Shown: positions 1 to 9,376, numbered from the stretch's first letter. The stretch: 64,000 nt of DNA from Polynucleobacter sp. AP-Ainpum-60-G11 (GCF_018688375.1 NZ_CP061318.1:1240001-1304000); one strand, 5' to 3'. Notes: a model not told the origin generated them from the letters alone. Numbers and translations are program-made.

Positions 1-1382
1 CAAAAGTGATTGGAGGCGCCTTAAATGGTGAAGGCGTTCTGGTGATATTGGCTCAGGCTGTTGGTGTTGAAAGCGTACTGTCACAAATCATTAACTTAGT
101 AGAGGAAGCGCAAATCCAAAAGGCACCAATTCAAAAGTTGGTTGATCAGGTGAGCGCAATTTTTGTCCCCGCCGTAATTGTTCTTGCGCTCATCACTGGC
201 ATCGGCAACTGGCTTTACTTAGACTCCATCTCTATCGCCATCTTACGTGCCGTATCAGTCCTAGTCATTGCTTGTCCTTGCGCACTTGGTTTAGCTACAC
301 CAGCGGCAATCATGGCCGGCACTGGCATCGCCGCCCGCTTTGGCATTCTGATCAAAGACCCCCAAGTATTAGAGCTTGCTCATAAACTCAATATCGTTGC
401 CTTTGATAAGACCGGCACATTAACCATTGGTAAGCCACGCATGCTTGCCCTTATTCCATTTGATAATTCACCTGCTGACACTAATCAAATCCTCGCTACC
501 GCTGCGGGCTTGCAATTGGGAAGCGAGCATCCTTTAGCTAAAGCGCTTTTGGGTGCATCTAAGGATGAAGGGATCCCACCAATTACTACCTCATCGAGCA
601 AAGGCTTGCCTGGTATTGGAATTGAGGGTGTACCCAGTGCAGGTCCTTTTATGGGTCAAACACTTCGCCTGCAAAGCGTAGCTTCTCTCGAGGGAAGCTC
701 TCAGCGCGATATTGTTTTGCAAAAAGCACAGGCTTGTTTTGAGCATGGTCAAACTGTTTCCGTTTTAATGAATGTAAGTGGTGAAGGTAGCGAAGTGTCA
801 TCACCAATTGCTGTGATTGCCTTTGGGGATGAGCTGAAGCCAAATGCTCAATCAGCAGTCGATGCACTTCATGCATTACATATTCGGACAGTCATGCTGT
901 CTGGTGATAATTTGGCTGCGGCTACCCGCGTTGGAAAAACTATCGGCATTGATAAAGTCTTTGCGCAAATCATGCCGAGCAATAAAGCAGAAATCATCCA
1001 TAGCTTACAGATTGGCCCTGAAGGTCAGAAACAATTTGTGGCAATGGTTGGCGATGGTATTAACGATGCACCAGCGCTTGCGATGGCGGATGTTGGCATG
1101 GCGATGTCCACTGGGACTGATGTCGCAATGCAAGCCGCTGGCATCACCTTAATGCGAGGTGATCCTGCTTTGGTGGCAGATGCAATTGACATCTCCAAAA
1201 AGACTTGGAATAAGATTCGTCAAAATTTATTTTGGGCATTTGCATTTAATACGATTGGTATACCGCTGGCAGCCTTGGGTTACCTATCCCCGATGCTTGC
1301 CGGAAGTGCCATGGCTCTCTCTAGCTTCTGCGTCTTGAGTAACGCCCTACTTCTCAAGCGCTGGCATCCTCAGCGTTCTTAA
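1..1382 (+). CDS. copA: Copper-translocating P-type ATPase, C-terminal part (5' truncated by window)
   Basis: This is a P1B-type ATPase that exports Cu(I) across the inner membrane. The frame is open to the window edge, so the metal-binding N-terminus and first membrane helices lie upstream. Counting from the GTG codon at base 6, the ion-binding CPC motif is at residues 90-92, the phosphorylated aspartate sits in DKTGT at 134-138, the nucleotide-binding HP dipeptide is at 174-175, and the hinge motif GDGINDAP follows. The MALSS motif near the C-terminus is the Cu(I)-type helix 8 signature. The helix 7 position that is usually Tyr-Asn reads Phe-Asn here. The family assignment is firm. Copper rather than silver is inferred from CPC and MxxSS. 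The convergent lipoprotein gene begins one base after its stop. Confidence 0.93.
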   Translation, partial: KVIGGALNGEGVLVILAQAVGVESVLSQIINLVEEAQIQKAPIQKLVDQVSAIFVPAVIVLALITGIGNWLYLDSISIAILRAVSVLVIACPCALGLATPAAIMAGTGIAARFGILIKDPQVLELAHKLNIVAFDKTGTLTIGKPRMLALIPFDNSPADTNQILATAAGLQLGSEHPLAKALLGASKDEGIPPITTSSSKGLPGIGIEGVPSAGPFMGQTLRLQSVASLEGSSQRDIVLQKAQACFEHGQTVSVLMNVSGEGSEVSSPIAVIAFGDELKPNAQSAVDALHALHIRTVMLSGDNLAAATRVGKTIGIDKVFAQIMPSNKAEIIHSLQIGPEGQKQFVAMVGDGINDAPALAMADVGMAMSTGTDVAMQAAGITLMRGDPALVADAIDISKKTWNKIRQNLFWAFAFNTIGIPLAALGYLSPMLAGSAMALSSFCVLSNALLLKRWHPQRS

Positions 1383-1383
1383 A

Positions 1384-2190
1384 CTATTTAGAATTCTTGC
1401 GAACTAGCTCAATATCGCCGTAGAGAGCACGTGTCTCTGATTTAGTGTTATCTGTATCGGTGAGAAGTGCAATGCCAATAATATTGCCTGGCGCCTCTCC
1501 ATAGGCTAGCTTGTAGTCTGCAGCGAGATCTCGCTCATGCTTTTTCCACTCACCCAAACCATCCCAACCAGAGTCAACCACAATCATCTTCACGCGAGAC
1601 GTATGTGCGTTGTTTAAAACCGTATTCACGGGATTTTTGCCTGACCAGATATACATCACGGTGGCATAAGGCATCTCTTGGCCGCTAATTAAACTAGCCA
1701 TCTCAAAGGTGAGCTTTTCTTTTAAAGGAAGCTTTGATTTATTGCCGTCAAACGCCACCAAAATACGGAGTGGTGCATCGTCATTCTGACTCTCCGCATT
1801 GTCTGCCTGAGGAATGGCACCTACCGCCTTCCACTCCCACTGAAGCATCAAGTTTTGTGCTGAGCGGGGGCGAAGTTTGACTGCAAGACCGGAAGCTGAT
1901 GTTTTGGAATTGGCCGCCAGGACTGTGCGACCCTGATACTTCTCCAGTCGGTAAATCGTATTCTTCTTATAAGGCGCTATTCGATAGAAATGCCAACCAT
2001 CCGGCATGCCATCTCGCGGCTTCTCTGCAGAGAATTTCGGTAAATCCTCCTGCGCCGGTAATTGATCAGCATTAAATGCTTGACCAGCCTCATTCTCAAG
2101 GGAGTTCCCGGTTAAGCCCGCACAGCCCGCTAAAGCCATAGCCAGTGCAGTCAAGAGCAACAGGGATCGAAGGCGCTTATTTATAGGCAT
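1384..2190 (-). CDS. DUF3047 family lipoprotein
   Basis: This is a protein of about 268 residues with a lipoprotein signal: MPINKRLRS, a hydrophobic stretch, then the lipobox LAGC, so lipid anchoring at that cysteine is expected. The body matches my recollection of DUF3047, with a WEWKAVG strand, an acidic DDAP segment, the MYIWSG motif and a closing GDIELVR. The function is unknown. The reading frame is open to an ATG at 2253, but the extra 21 residues precede the signal peptide and would overlap the start of the divergent gene, so I chose the ATG at 2190. The divergent glycosyltransferase starts 47 bases away, so the two promoters must share that space or lie inside the coding regions. Confidence 0.75.
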   Translation of the reverse strand: MPINKRLRSLLLLTALAMALAGCAGLTGNSLENEAGQAFNADQLPAQEDLPKFSAEKPRDGMPDGWHFYRIAPYKKNTIYRLEKYQGRTVLAANSKTSASGLAVKLRPRSAQNLMLQWEWKAVGAIPQADNAESQNDDAPLRILVAFDGNKSKLPLKEKLTFEMASLISGQEMPYATVMYIWSGKNPVNTVLNNAHTSRVKMIVVDSGWDGLGEWKKHERDLAADYKLAYGEAPGNIIGIALLTDTDNTKSETRALYGDIELVRKNSK

Positions 2191-2237
2191 CACTTGAATT
2201 GTCCCAAAGAATGGAGCGCTAAGTCTAAAATCATTGC

Positions 2238-3734
2238 ATGCGCCAACAATCACCCTCTAGCTGGGCTGCTATCAGCATCTGTATTGCTGCATTAGTGCAT
2301 TTAGCTCTTGGCTTCTCGGTTGAGTTTTCCGTGGATGAGGCCCACTATGCCCTCTACGCTAAACATCTCGCTTGGAGTTATTTTGACCACCCACCACTAG
2401 TGGGTTGGATTCAGTGGCCATTGGTTTTATTGACCTCATCCGAGGGAATCATTCGCCTAATCCCAGAATTGCTTTGGGTGCTATCTACTTTCTTGGTATA
2501 CCAAGTAGCTGTAGAAATTCACCACCTCTTGCAGGGGCGCAATGCGGGCTACTTAACCACCACACTGCCGTCTGCCAATCTCTGTGGATTGATGGCAGTT
2601 TTAACTATCGTTGTTGCCCCATTACCCCATGTTTTAGCAATCGGTCTTTTGCCCGATACGCTCCTTACCCCCTTAAGTCTTGGCTTGATGTTGATGGCTT
2701 TACGCTGGACTCGAAGAGATCACTTCTCCTTGGCCGACTGGATCGTGACTGGTTTGATACTGGGCTTAGCAGGTCTTAGCAAGTACACCGCAGCGTTTAC
2801 CGCATTTGCCCTGCTCTTTGTTTTCTTGGCCTCACCCAAGAAGGCCTGGATCACCAAAGTCGGTTTTTGGATAGCCGCGGTCATCGCTTTGCTAGTGATT
2901 AGTCCTGTCCTGTATTGGAACTGGATCAATGACTGGATCTCATTCAAATATCAAATTGCGCATGGCAGTGGTGGCGCCTGGGCTTGGCGCAGAGTGGCAG
3001 CCTTTGTGGGCATTCAGATTGTGAGCTTTGGGCCCTTAGTGCTTTTAGGCGTCTACATCTTTCTTAAATATTGTCTTCATTCGCAAAAGTTGGTTCTGAT
3101 TGCGCTCTTGAGCTTCTTTGCAATTCCTTTCACAATTTTTGCTGCGCTCTCTGGAGGAGGTAGTCTGCCTCACTGGACCACTCCGGCCTGGTTTTGCCTG
3201 GCCCCATTCGCCGGCATTGGCCTAGCTAAAGCGTGGGCTATGCAACATCGCATAACCATTCGCATCCTATCTATTGCGCAGATAGTCATTTGCTTGCTAG
3301 GTTTTGGTTTTGTTTTGGCAGGAGGCATCAGCACTGCCGCTATCAAATCCAACCCAATTGCTGACCTCTATGGCTGGAAGCTTGCAGGCCAGAAAGCAGC
3401 CCAACTAGCGCAAGCCACCAAAGTAAACGGTATTGCGGTACAAAACTGGACTTTGGGGAGCAGAGCTGCCTGGTATGCCAGCCCATTACCTACTTTTGTA
3501 TTGGATCAAAGGCAAGATCAGTTTGACCTCTGGTTTGGGCAATTACCAGCCGGTGCAAGTGTCTTGTTAATCAACTGGTCTGGCATGGCATTTAAGCCAC
3601 CCACCGAAGGGAATACAGCCTTTGAGCGATGCGAACCCTTAGACAGCTTAGAAATCATCCGATTTGGGCAGGTTTTATCTAAATTTGACTATAGCCTCTG
3701 CCGGAACTGGCGGGATGCCGGCGCAGCGCGTTAA
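2238..3734 (+). CDS. GT39/ArnT-like membrane glycosyltransferase
   Basis: This is a 498-residue polytopic membrane protein of the PMT/ArnT superfamily, which transfers a sugar from a polyprenyl-phosphate donor to a periplasmic acceptor. The first periplasmic loop carries the acidic DE pair (residues 33-34, in VDEAHY) used as catalytic residues in this family, followed by YFDHPPLVGW at 48-57. About ten further hydrophobic segments follow, and a soluble C-terminal region of roughly 130 residues ends the protein. It heads a plus-strand run with a flippase-like protein, a GT9 protein and a PAP2 phosphatase, which suggests modification of lipid A, core or another envelope glycan. The acceptor and sugar cannot be told from sequence. 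Confidence 0.85.
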   Translation: MRQQSPSSWAAISICIAALVHLALGFSVEFSVDEAHYALYAKHLAWSYFDHPPLVGWIQWPLVLLTSSEGIIRLIPELLWVLSTFLVYQVAVEIHHLLQGRNAGYLTTTLPSANLCGLMAVLTIVVAPLPHVLAIGLLPDTLLTPLSLGLMLMALRWTRRDHFSLADWIVTGLILGLAGLSKYTAAFTAFALLFVFLASPKKAWITKVGFWIAAVIALLVISPVLYWNWINDWISFKYQIAHGSGGAWAWRRVAAFVGIQIVSFGPLVLLGVYIFLKYCLHSQKLVLIALLSFFAIPFTIFAALSGGGSLPHWTTPAWFCLAPFAGIGLAKAWAMQHRITIRILSIAQIVICLLGFGFVLAGGISTAAIKSNPIADLYGWKLAGQKAAQLAQATKVNGIAVQNWTLGSRAAWYASPLPTFVLDQRQDQFDLWFGQLPAGASVLLINWSGMAFKPPTEGNTAFERCEPLDSLEIIRFGQVLSKFDYSLCRNWRDAGAAR

Positions 3735-3781
3735 TTCCCCAATTCAAGACCTTAGGCTCTCTAGGCATTATCCTTACGCCT

Positions 3782-4825
3782 ATGAGTTCACAACCCCAAG
3801 CCACCCCAAAAGCCACACCTGGGTGGAAAGCAATCCTCAAACGGGCTTGGCCCACAATTCGGATTTTGCTGTCGGTCGCCCTCCTCTGGAAAGCCACCAG
3901 CGGAATCGATTGGCACGCCATTTTAGATTCTGAAATTCGGATGCAACCTTGGTGGTTTTTAGCAGCAGGGCTGACCATGCTCTCAGCATTTATTTGCGGT
4001 GGACTGCGCTGGGGATTTTTAATGCGCAAAGTAGGGTTTCAAGGAAGCCTCACCAATTTTGTAGCACTCTATTTTGCTGGGGGACTTATTAATCAAGGCT
4101 TACCCAGCACGCTGGGTGGCGATAGCTATCGCGCTATAACTGCAACCCATTTAAATAGCAGCGGCAAACTCACTGAAGCAAAGGAGCTCGATGAAGAGCT
4201 GCATCACTCAGTTGACTTGGAACATGCCACGCCAAAACTGCGACTGAGTTTTTCTATGGTTTTAGTGGATCGCCTACTCGGCTTAGCGGGGAACAACTTA
4301 CTAGGTGGACTTGGCCTCATTTTGGGTGGCGCAACTTTAGCTACTTGGGGATCCGATTTAGGTTATGCCGTAACCGGCATTATGATTTTTGCTGGCTTAC
4401 TTATAGCCGCAATTTTGGCTTGGGGTCCTAGCTGCAACTTGCTGCAAAAATTACTAGACCGCCTCAAAATGAATCACGCCCTGCCTGGTATTAAGCTAGC
4501 TTTTTCTTGGCCCATGAATGTGGCACAAGCAGCATTTGCAATTGGGATTCATTCGCTCACCATTTTGACGCTACTTTTCTGCCTCAAGGCCTATGGAGTG
4601 GATGCGCCAATTGAAGCACTCATGATTGGTCTGCCTGCACTGAGCCTCCTACTAATGCTGCCAATCAGCATCTCTGGCTGGGGCTTGCGCGAGGCCACTC
4701 TCTCCTCTGTGCTGGCATTGTGGGGTGTAAGCCCTTCTATGACGGTACTAGCATCTATTAGCTACGGCGCCATCACCGTCTTATCAGTATTGCCTGGCGC
4801 TTACTTTTTATTAAAACGGAAATAA
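3782..4825 (+). CDS. YbhN/AglD-type flippase-like membrane protein
   Basis: This 347-residue integral membrane protein belongs to the lysylphosphatidylglycerol synthase transmembrane-region family (UPF0104, YbhN/AglD type). The family hallmark is present: GLINQGLPSTLGGDSYRA around residues 101-118, then VDRLLGL at 162-168. Between them is a hydrophilic insert of about 35 residues, rich in Glu and His. There is no cytoplasmic aminoacyltransferase domain, so lysyl transfer is not expected. Proteins of this type are proposed to move or modify lipid-linked substrates, but mechanisms are poorly established. Its place between two glycosyltransferases and a PAP2 phosphatase fits a role in handling a lipid-linked sugar, which is inference. 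Confidence 0.8.
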   Translation: MSSQPQATPKATPGWKAILKRAWPTIRILLSVALLWKATSGIDWHAILDSEIRMQPWWFLAAGLTMLSAFICGGLRWGFLMRKVGFQGSLTNFVALYFAGGLINQGLPSTLGGDSYRAITATHLNSSGKLTEAKELDEELHHSVDLEHATPKLRLSFSMVLVDRLLGLAGNNLLGGLGLILGGATLATWGSDLGYAVTGIMIFAGLLIAAILAWGPSCNLLQKLLDRLKMNHALPGIKLAFSWPMNVAQAAFAIGIHSLTILTLLFCLKAYGVDAPIEALMIGLPALSLLLMLPISISGWGLREATLSSVLALWGVSPSMTVLASISYGAITVLSVLPGAYFLLKRK

Positions 4826-4843
4826 TTCTTTTAGAGTCCCACT

Positions 4844-6103
4844 ATGAGTATTAGTGTCAACACCATGCGTGCCATCGACCATTGGGTTGGTGTACCTCTC
4901 TGCGCGGTAGCAAGCCCATTAGTAGCTCTAATTGATAGCGTCAAAAATATCTTTAGTCATGGGACAGATGAGCCACGCAAATTACTTTTTATTGAGTTAT
5001 CTGAAATGGGAAGCGCAATCTTGGTTGACCCAGCTATGCGTAACGCACAAGCTCGTGGCGCTGAATTATTTTTCCTAATCTTTAAAAGCAATCGTGCCAG
5101 CCTGACTTTATTAAATACCGTTAAGCCTGAGAATATCTTTACAATTGACTCTTCAAGCCTAGGCGGCTTAATTAAAGACACGCTCAAATTTTTACTGCTA
5201 GCCCGCAAGCATCGCATCGATACCGTCATTGATTTGGAATTGTTTTCCCGCTTTACCGCTCTATTGACTGGTCTTTGTGGCGCACGTCGTCGCGTGGGCT
5301 ATCACATCTTTCACGGTGAAGGCTTATGGCGTGGATTTATGCTGACTCGCAAAGTCCACTACAACCCGCATATCCACATTACTAAGAATTTTCTTTCTCT
5401 CATTCATGCAGCATTTGCTAAAGAGATTGAGGTGCCATTTAGCAAAATTCATATTGCAGACTCTGAAGTTCGTTTAGAGCAAGCGGCAATTGATCCTGCG
5501 GTATTAAATAAAGTTCGCGAGCGCATTGAGAAGCTTAGTGAGAGTTTTGGCATACGATACAAACAAGGTGCACAACGCCTAATTTTGGTTAACCCCAATG
5601 CAAGTGACTTATTGCCACAAAGACGTTGGGCACAACAGCGCTTCTCTGAACTCATTCAGGGATTAAATCAACATTACCCTAATGACCTCATTCTGATTAC
5701 TGGCTCTCCTGCTGAATTTGAGTATGTTGAAAAAGTACGCTCAGTTGCTAATGTTAAAAATGCTCTGAACTTTGCAGGCCAAGTCAGTTTCGCAGAATTA
5801 CCACCGCTTTACACGCTATCGGATGTGATGGTTACCAACGATTCTGGACCTGGTCACTTCTCGGCAGTTACTCCTCTGCGCACAGTGGTTTTATTCGGTC
5901 CTGAAACTCCAGCGCTCTATGGTTCCGTTGGCAAATCCATTGCAATCACAGCTAATCTTGCATGCTCACCTTGTGTCAGCGCTGCCAATCATCGCAAGAC
6001 TCCATGCCACGACAATGTCTGTATGCAAGCCATTACAGTTTCTCAAGTGCTAGAGAAGATGTTGCATCAACTCAATGAAGCCGATCAAGAGCGAGCGCGT
6101 TAA
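4844..6103 (+). CDS. Glycosyltransferase family 9 (heptosyltransferase-like)
   Basis: This 419-residue protein has the two-domain GT-B organisation of ADP-heptose:LPS heptosyltransferases (GT9, WaaF/WaaC/RfaQ group). The C-terminal donor-binding signature TNDSGPGH is at residues 331-338, followed by LFGPETP. A late cysteine group (C374, C377, C388, C393) is common in this branch. The N-terminal signature normally reads K-x-x-x-x-G-D, but here it is ELSEMGSA (51-58), and about 45 residues precede it. It is therefore a divergent GT9 member and not a clear WaaC or WaaF. It starts 18 bases after the flippase-like gene and ends 5 bases before the PAP2 gene, consistent with one transcript. The acceptor is unknown. 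Confidence 0.85.
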   Translation: MSISVNTMRAIDHWVGVPLCAVASPLVALIDSVKNIFSHGTDEPRKLLFIELSEMGSAILVDPAMRNAQARGAELFFLIFKSNRASLTLLNTVKPENIFTIDSSSLGGLIKDTLKFLLLARKHRIDTVIDLELFSRFTALLTGLCGARRRVGYHIFHGEGLWRGFMLTRKVHYNPHIHITKNFLSLIHAAFAKEIEVPFSKIHIADSEVRLEQAAIDPAVLNKVRERIEKLSESFGIRYKQGAQRLILVNPNASDLLPQRRWAQQRFSELIQGLNQHYPNDLILITGSPAEFEYVEKVRSVANVKNALNFAGQVSFAELPPLYTLSDVMVTNDSGPGHFSAVTPLRTVVLFGPETPALYGSVGKSIAITANLACSPCVSAANHRKTPCHDNVCMQAITVSQVLEKMLHQLNEADQERAR

Positions 6104-6108
6104 TTCGC

Positions 6109-6906
6109 ATGACGGAGCAGCGCAAATCAGTTTTGGCAATTGCATCAATTTGGGTTTGGTGTATTCCGCTGCTACCCCTTGGTTTAGCAATCGCTATTTA
6201 CTTTGGTGAATTACAAACCCCGACTTTTTTATTCATCAATCGTTACACCCAGATACTGCCGGATACCCTATGGGCATGGCTTACTTTCATTGGCAATGGT
6301 TGGGGTATTTTTGCACTGTGTTTTCCACTCTTGCTGCTCGCCCCTAGATTGCTGAGCGCCGGACTATTGGCATCTCTGATTGGCGGCACTATTAGTCAAA
6401 TTATTAAACCTTTCTTGGCACTTCCTCGCCCTGCTGGAGTATTGGCCTTAGAGGATTTTTATCGCATTGGTGAGCCTTTGTTACATAGAGCTATGCCCTC
6501 CGGACATACGCTCACTGCTTTTGCAGTGGTTTCTGGAATTTACTTCGCTAGCGATCGAGATAAAAGAAACTCTCTGTGGTGGATATTCATCATCGCTGGT
6601 TTTGCTGGCATCTCTCGAAACGCGCTGGGCGCTCACTGGCTCACTGATGTTCTAGCAGGTTGCGCTATTGGAATATGGTCGGGCATGCTGGGGGCTTTAG
6701 TGGTTCGGTTTATTCCTGATGGTCAGCTATCCCCCAATAAAATCGGGCCTCGCTTGCTGGCCTTGGGAGGTCTTGCGACGATCTATGTCTTACTAACTCA
6801 AACTTTAGACTCCGAGTTAAATCAGTCCTTGCAATATGCTTGCGCAGCATTAATCAGCATCACTCTGGCTTTATTTATTAAAGCGCAAAAACCCAGGGCT
6901 ATCTAA
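6109..6906 (+). CDS. PAP2-family membrane phosphatase
   Basis: This 265-residue membrane protein has all three PAP2 phosphatase motifs: K100-x6-R107-P108, PSGH at 130-133 with the catalytic histidine, and SR169-170-x5-H176-x3-D180. Several hydrophobic helices surround them. Members of this family hydrolyse lipid phosphates such as undecaprenyl pyrophosphate, phosphatidylglycerol phosphate or lipid A phosphates on the periplasmic side. Given the upstream glycosyltransferases, recycling of a polyprenyl carrier or lipid A dephosphorylation are the likeliest roles. Sequence alone does not separate BacA-independent UppP activity from LpxE-like activity. The gene starts 5 bases after the GT9 stop, and rlmJ follows after 2 bases. 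Confidence 0.87.
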   Translation: MTEQRKSVLAIASIWVWCIPLLPLGLAIAIYFGELQTPTFLFINRYTQILPDTLWAWLTFIGNGWGIFALCFPLLLLAPRLLSAGLLASLIGGTISQIIKPFLALPRPAGVLALEDFYRIGEPLLHRAMPSGHTLTAFAVVSGIYFASDRDKRNSLWWIFIIAGFAGISRNALGAHWLTDVLAGCAIGIWSGMLGALVVRFIPDGQLSPNKIGPRLLALGGLATIYVLLTQTLDSELNQSLQYACAALISITLALFIKAQKPRAI

Positions 6907-6908
6907 AG

Positions 6909-7775
6909 ATGTTTAGCTATCGTCATGCTTTTCATGCTGGCAGCCATGCCGATATTCTGAAGCATCTCGTGATGATTCATTTGGTCGAATATCTTCAAGA
7001 AAAGCCCGGTGCACTCACTATTGTTGACACGCATGCTGGTGCCGGTATCTATAGCCTGATTGACGGGTTTGCGGCGGTCAGCAAAGAAGCAGATCAAGGT
7101 ATTTATCACCTTGCCAAATTTGCGGAAAATAATTCCGTAAGTTCTGGTATTGATCATTATTTAGATTGCATTCGAGCGGAGAATGCTGACGATGAGATCA
7201 CGATCTATCCCGGCTCCCCATTTATTTTGGCACGCTTACTCAGAACACAAGATCGCTTAAAGCTCTTTGAGCTACATCCCAAAGAAATTGATATCTTGCG
7301 CCACAATATCAGCGAGCTCAAACAATCTAAGCAGATTGATATCTATGCGGAAGATAGCTTTGCAAGATTAAAGGGATTGATGCCGCCACCCAGTAGGCGT
7401 GGACTCGTTTTGATTGACCCCTCTTACGAAGATAAGCAAGACTATCGTTATCTTGAAACGACTATGGAGGAAGCGCTACAACGCTTCGCCACTGGATGTT
7501 ATGCAATCTGGTACCCATGCCTCTCCAGACGAGAATCAGCAGCCCTACCCGATCATATGAAAAAGATTGCTGCGGCTCATAAACGCTCGTGGTTACATGT
7601 TGAGCTACGAGTTGAGAATGCCCCTAAAGACCGTCGACTACAGGCTAGCGGTATGTTCATCATCAATCCACCATGGACTCTAGAAAAGCAGTTAGCCGAA
7701 AGTCTGCCTATTCTTGTCAAGGCATTAGGACAAGATGGTGGCGCTGGATTTGTACTAAAGAGTTTTGAGGCTTAA
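6909..7775 (+). CDS. rlmJ: 23S rRNA (adenine2030-N6)-methyltransferase
   Basis: This 288-residue SAM-dependent enzyme methylates N6 of A2030 in 23S rRNA. The N-terminus MFSYRHAFHAGSHADILKH is the typical RlmJ opening. The cofactor-binding strand is IVDTHAGAG at residues 38-46. The catalytic motif is DPSYE at 170-174, where the Escherichia coli enzyme has DPPYE, so the second proline is a serine. The length is close to the E. coli protein (280). It starts 2 bases after the PAP2 stop and is probably cotranscribed, although functionally unrelated. Its 3' end overlaps the convergent SOUL gene by 4 bases, leaving no room for a dedicated terminator between them. Confidence 0.93.
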   Translation: MFSYRHAFHAGSHADILKHLVMIHLVEYLQEKPGALTIVDTHAGAGIYSLIDGFAAVSKEADQGIYHLAKFAENNSVSSGIDHYLDCIRAENADDEITIYPGSPFILARLLRTQDRLKLFELHPKEIDILRHNISELKQSKQIDIYAEDSFARLKGLMPPPSRRGLVLIDPSYEDKQDYRYLETTMEEALQRFATGCYAIWYPCLSRRESAALPDHMKKIAAAHKRSWLHVELRVENAPKDRRLQASGMFIINPPWTLEKQLAESLPILVKALGQDGGAGFVLKSFEA

Positions 7776-8407
7776 TCCAAGACTTGGATCATCACCTCAT
7801 TACGACGCATAAAAGGCAATGTCCAGGGCGGGTTGTAGCGAGCGAACTGAGGCTCACCGCTTGGCTTTAAATTCTTCAGCTTGATCCAGTCCCGCAATGC
7901 TTGAGTTTTTTCTTCTACTTTCTCTTGATTATAAAAACCAGAGAAAGTAATTACTGCCCTTTTCTCTGCGGGCACTTCTCTTATTTTGACTCTTGGATCT
8001 ACTGGTTTTGGCAAGCTCGCCAATGTGTATTCTGCAGGCATCACAAAAGATACCGTCCATTGATTGCCCGCATTTTCAGAAGGATTGCTGTTCTCAATTC
8101 CTACAGGGGCAGTCATTGCAATCTTTGCACTCTTATTCTGATCGCTAGACTCAATGCCTACAGGTGCAGTCATAGAAATTTTTTCAGATACCTGATTTTT
8201 TCCAAAGATATAGGCTGCAATCAAACGAAACCCTTGATTAGAGGCAGCATCTAAATCACCATCTACTTTGACCTCCGCCACAATCAGTGGCGCATAGGCA
8301 CGCAATTCAAATGGCTCAGATTTCTCGAGAAGGGTGAACTTTGGTTCTTCGGTTGCCATTGCAGCGCTCGCAATCAATATGCTGGTGAGGAATACTAAAA
8401 CTCGCAA
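7772..8407 (-). CDS. SOUL-family haem-binding protein, exported
   Basis: This is a 211-residue protein with a Sec signal peptide (cleavage likely after AMA, residues 16-18) and a SOUL/HBP fold. Family markers are FELRAYAPLIVAEV, LIAAYIFGKN, KIxMTAPV, VSFVMPAEYTL and the late W-x-L-P-F-MRRNEV segment. SOUL proteins bind haem or porphyrins in eukaryotes. Bacterial roles are not well defined, and a periplasmic location is inferred here. Residues 76-94 and 95-113 form an imperfect tandem repeat, each unit opening with KI(S/A)MTAPVGIE. Similar duplication may exist in other bacterial members. The gene is 24 bases downstream of ldcA on the same strand. Confidence 0.85.
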   Translation of the reverse strand: MRVLVFLTSILIASAAMATEEPKFTLLEKSEPFELRAYAPLIVAEVKVDGDLDAASNQGFRLIAAYIFGKNQVSEKISMTAPVGIESSDQNKSAKIAMTAPVGIENSNPSENAGNQWTVSFVMPAEYTLASLPKPVDPRVKIREVPAEKRAVITFSGFYNQEKVEEKTQALRDWIKLKNLKPSGEPQFARYNPPWTLPFMRRNEVMIQVLD

Positions 8408-8431
8408 GGAGATGTCCTTAATTTGAAATAA

Positions 8432-9376
8432 CTACCACTGAGACTGAATAGTAAATCCTGACACATCATATTGAATGTGCGCTTGCGCACCTACTGGCAA
8501 AGTCAGCTTCTCGGCTTGGTGGCCGAATGGTAAACCAGTCAGTACAGGGATGTTGTCAGGAAGACGCTGACGAATAGCCTCAATCGCACTTTCCAGTGTG
8601 TAACCACGATCATTGTCATATAGACGATAGGCTGAGAACCCACCTAAGAGGATGGCGCTTTGATTGGCCAATATGCCTGAATCCAATAATTGCATCAGCA
8701 TGCGCTCAACCCGGTAAGGATGCTCATTGACATCCTCTAGAAATAGAATGCCGCCTTGGGTTTGCTCTTTGCTAGGTAAGTAAGGTGTTCCAACTAAGCC
8801 TGCGAGTACTGTAAGGTTACCGCCCCAGAGCAATCCCGAAATTTGGCCAGCGGCAGAATTTTTTAAGAAAGCTTGATTGGTTTTAATGGTGCAATCTAAT
8901 TTACGCTCATGAATAGCTTGTTGGAAATGCGTCCACATCAATGCATTGGGAGTAATTCCCTCGCCCTGCTCACCCTGACAAGCAAAATCAAAATTGAGCA
9001 TAGGGCCTGCCAAAGTGACTGCGCCAGTCTTTGCCAATAAACCCAATTGAAAGACTGTGAAATCGCTGTGTCCACAAATCTGTAGACCATTCTTGATAGG
9101 TTTGGCAATCGCACTCCACTGAATATCTGGGAGCAAGCGATGTAAGCCATAGCCACCCCGCATAGCGACAACAGCAATCTCAGGAGAGAGATTAGCGAGT
9201 TGATTGATCTCGGTTAAACGCTCAGCATCAGATCCAGCAAAACGTTGTTCGACTCGATCAACACAGGCAGTATTGAGAACTTCAATACCCTGCTTCTTCA
9301 GCCACTCGATTCCAGCCAATGGACTGCGACTATCCAGACTAGCCCCTGAAGGAGCAATCAAATGAATTTGCTTCAA
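8432..9376 (-). CDS. ldcA: Murein LD-carboxypeptidase (peptidase S66)
   Basis: This 314-residue enzyme removes the terminal D-alanine from L,D-tetrapeptides during cytoplasmic murein recycling. The S66 Ser-Glu-His triad is recognisable: S104 in GHSDFT, E214 in LFLEDVNEHP and H286 in FGHQAEKLTLPVG. RGGYG at 73-77 is the other family motif. The start is a TTG at 9376 that overlaps the tadA stop (TTGA) and is preceded by a good Shine-Dalgarno sequence, AAGGAG, five bases upstream. Expression is therefore probably coupled to tadA. Confidence 0.92.
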   Translation of the reverse strand: MKQIHLIAPSGASLDSRSPLAGIEWLKKQGIEVLNTACVDRVEQRFAGSDAERLTEINQLANLSPEIAVVAMRGGYGLHRLLPDIQWSAIAKPIKNGLQICGHSDFTVFQLGLLAKTGAVTLAGPMLNFDFACQGEQGEGITPNALMWTHFQQAIHERKLDCTIKTNQAFLKNSAAGQISGLLWGGNLTVLAGLVGTPYLPSKEQTQGGILFLEDVNEHPYRVERMLMQLLDSGILANQSAILLGGFSAYRLYDNDRGYTLESAIEAIRQRLPDNIPVLTGLPFGHQAEKLTLPVGAQAHIQYDVSGFTIQSQW

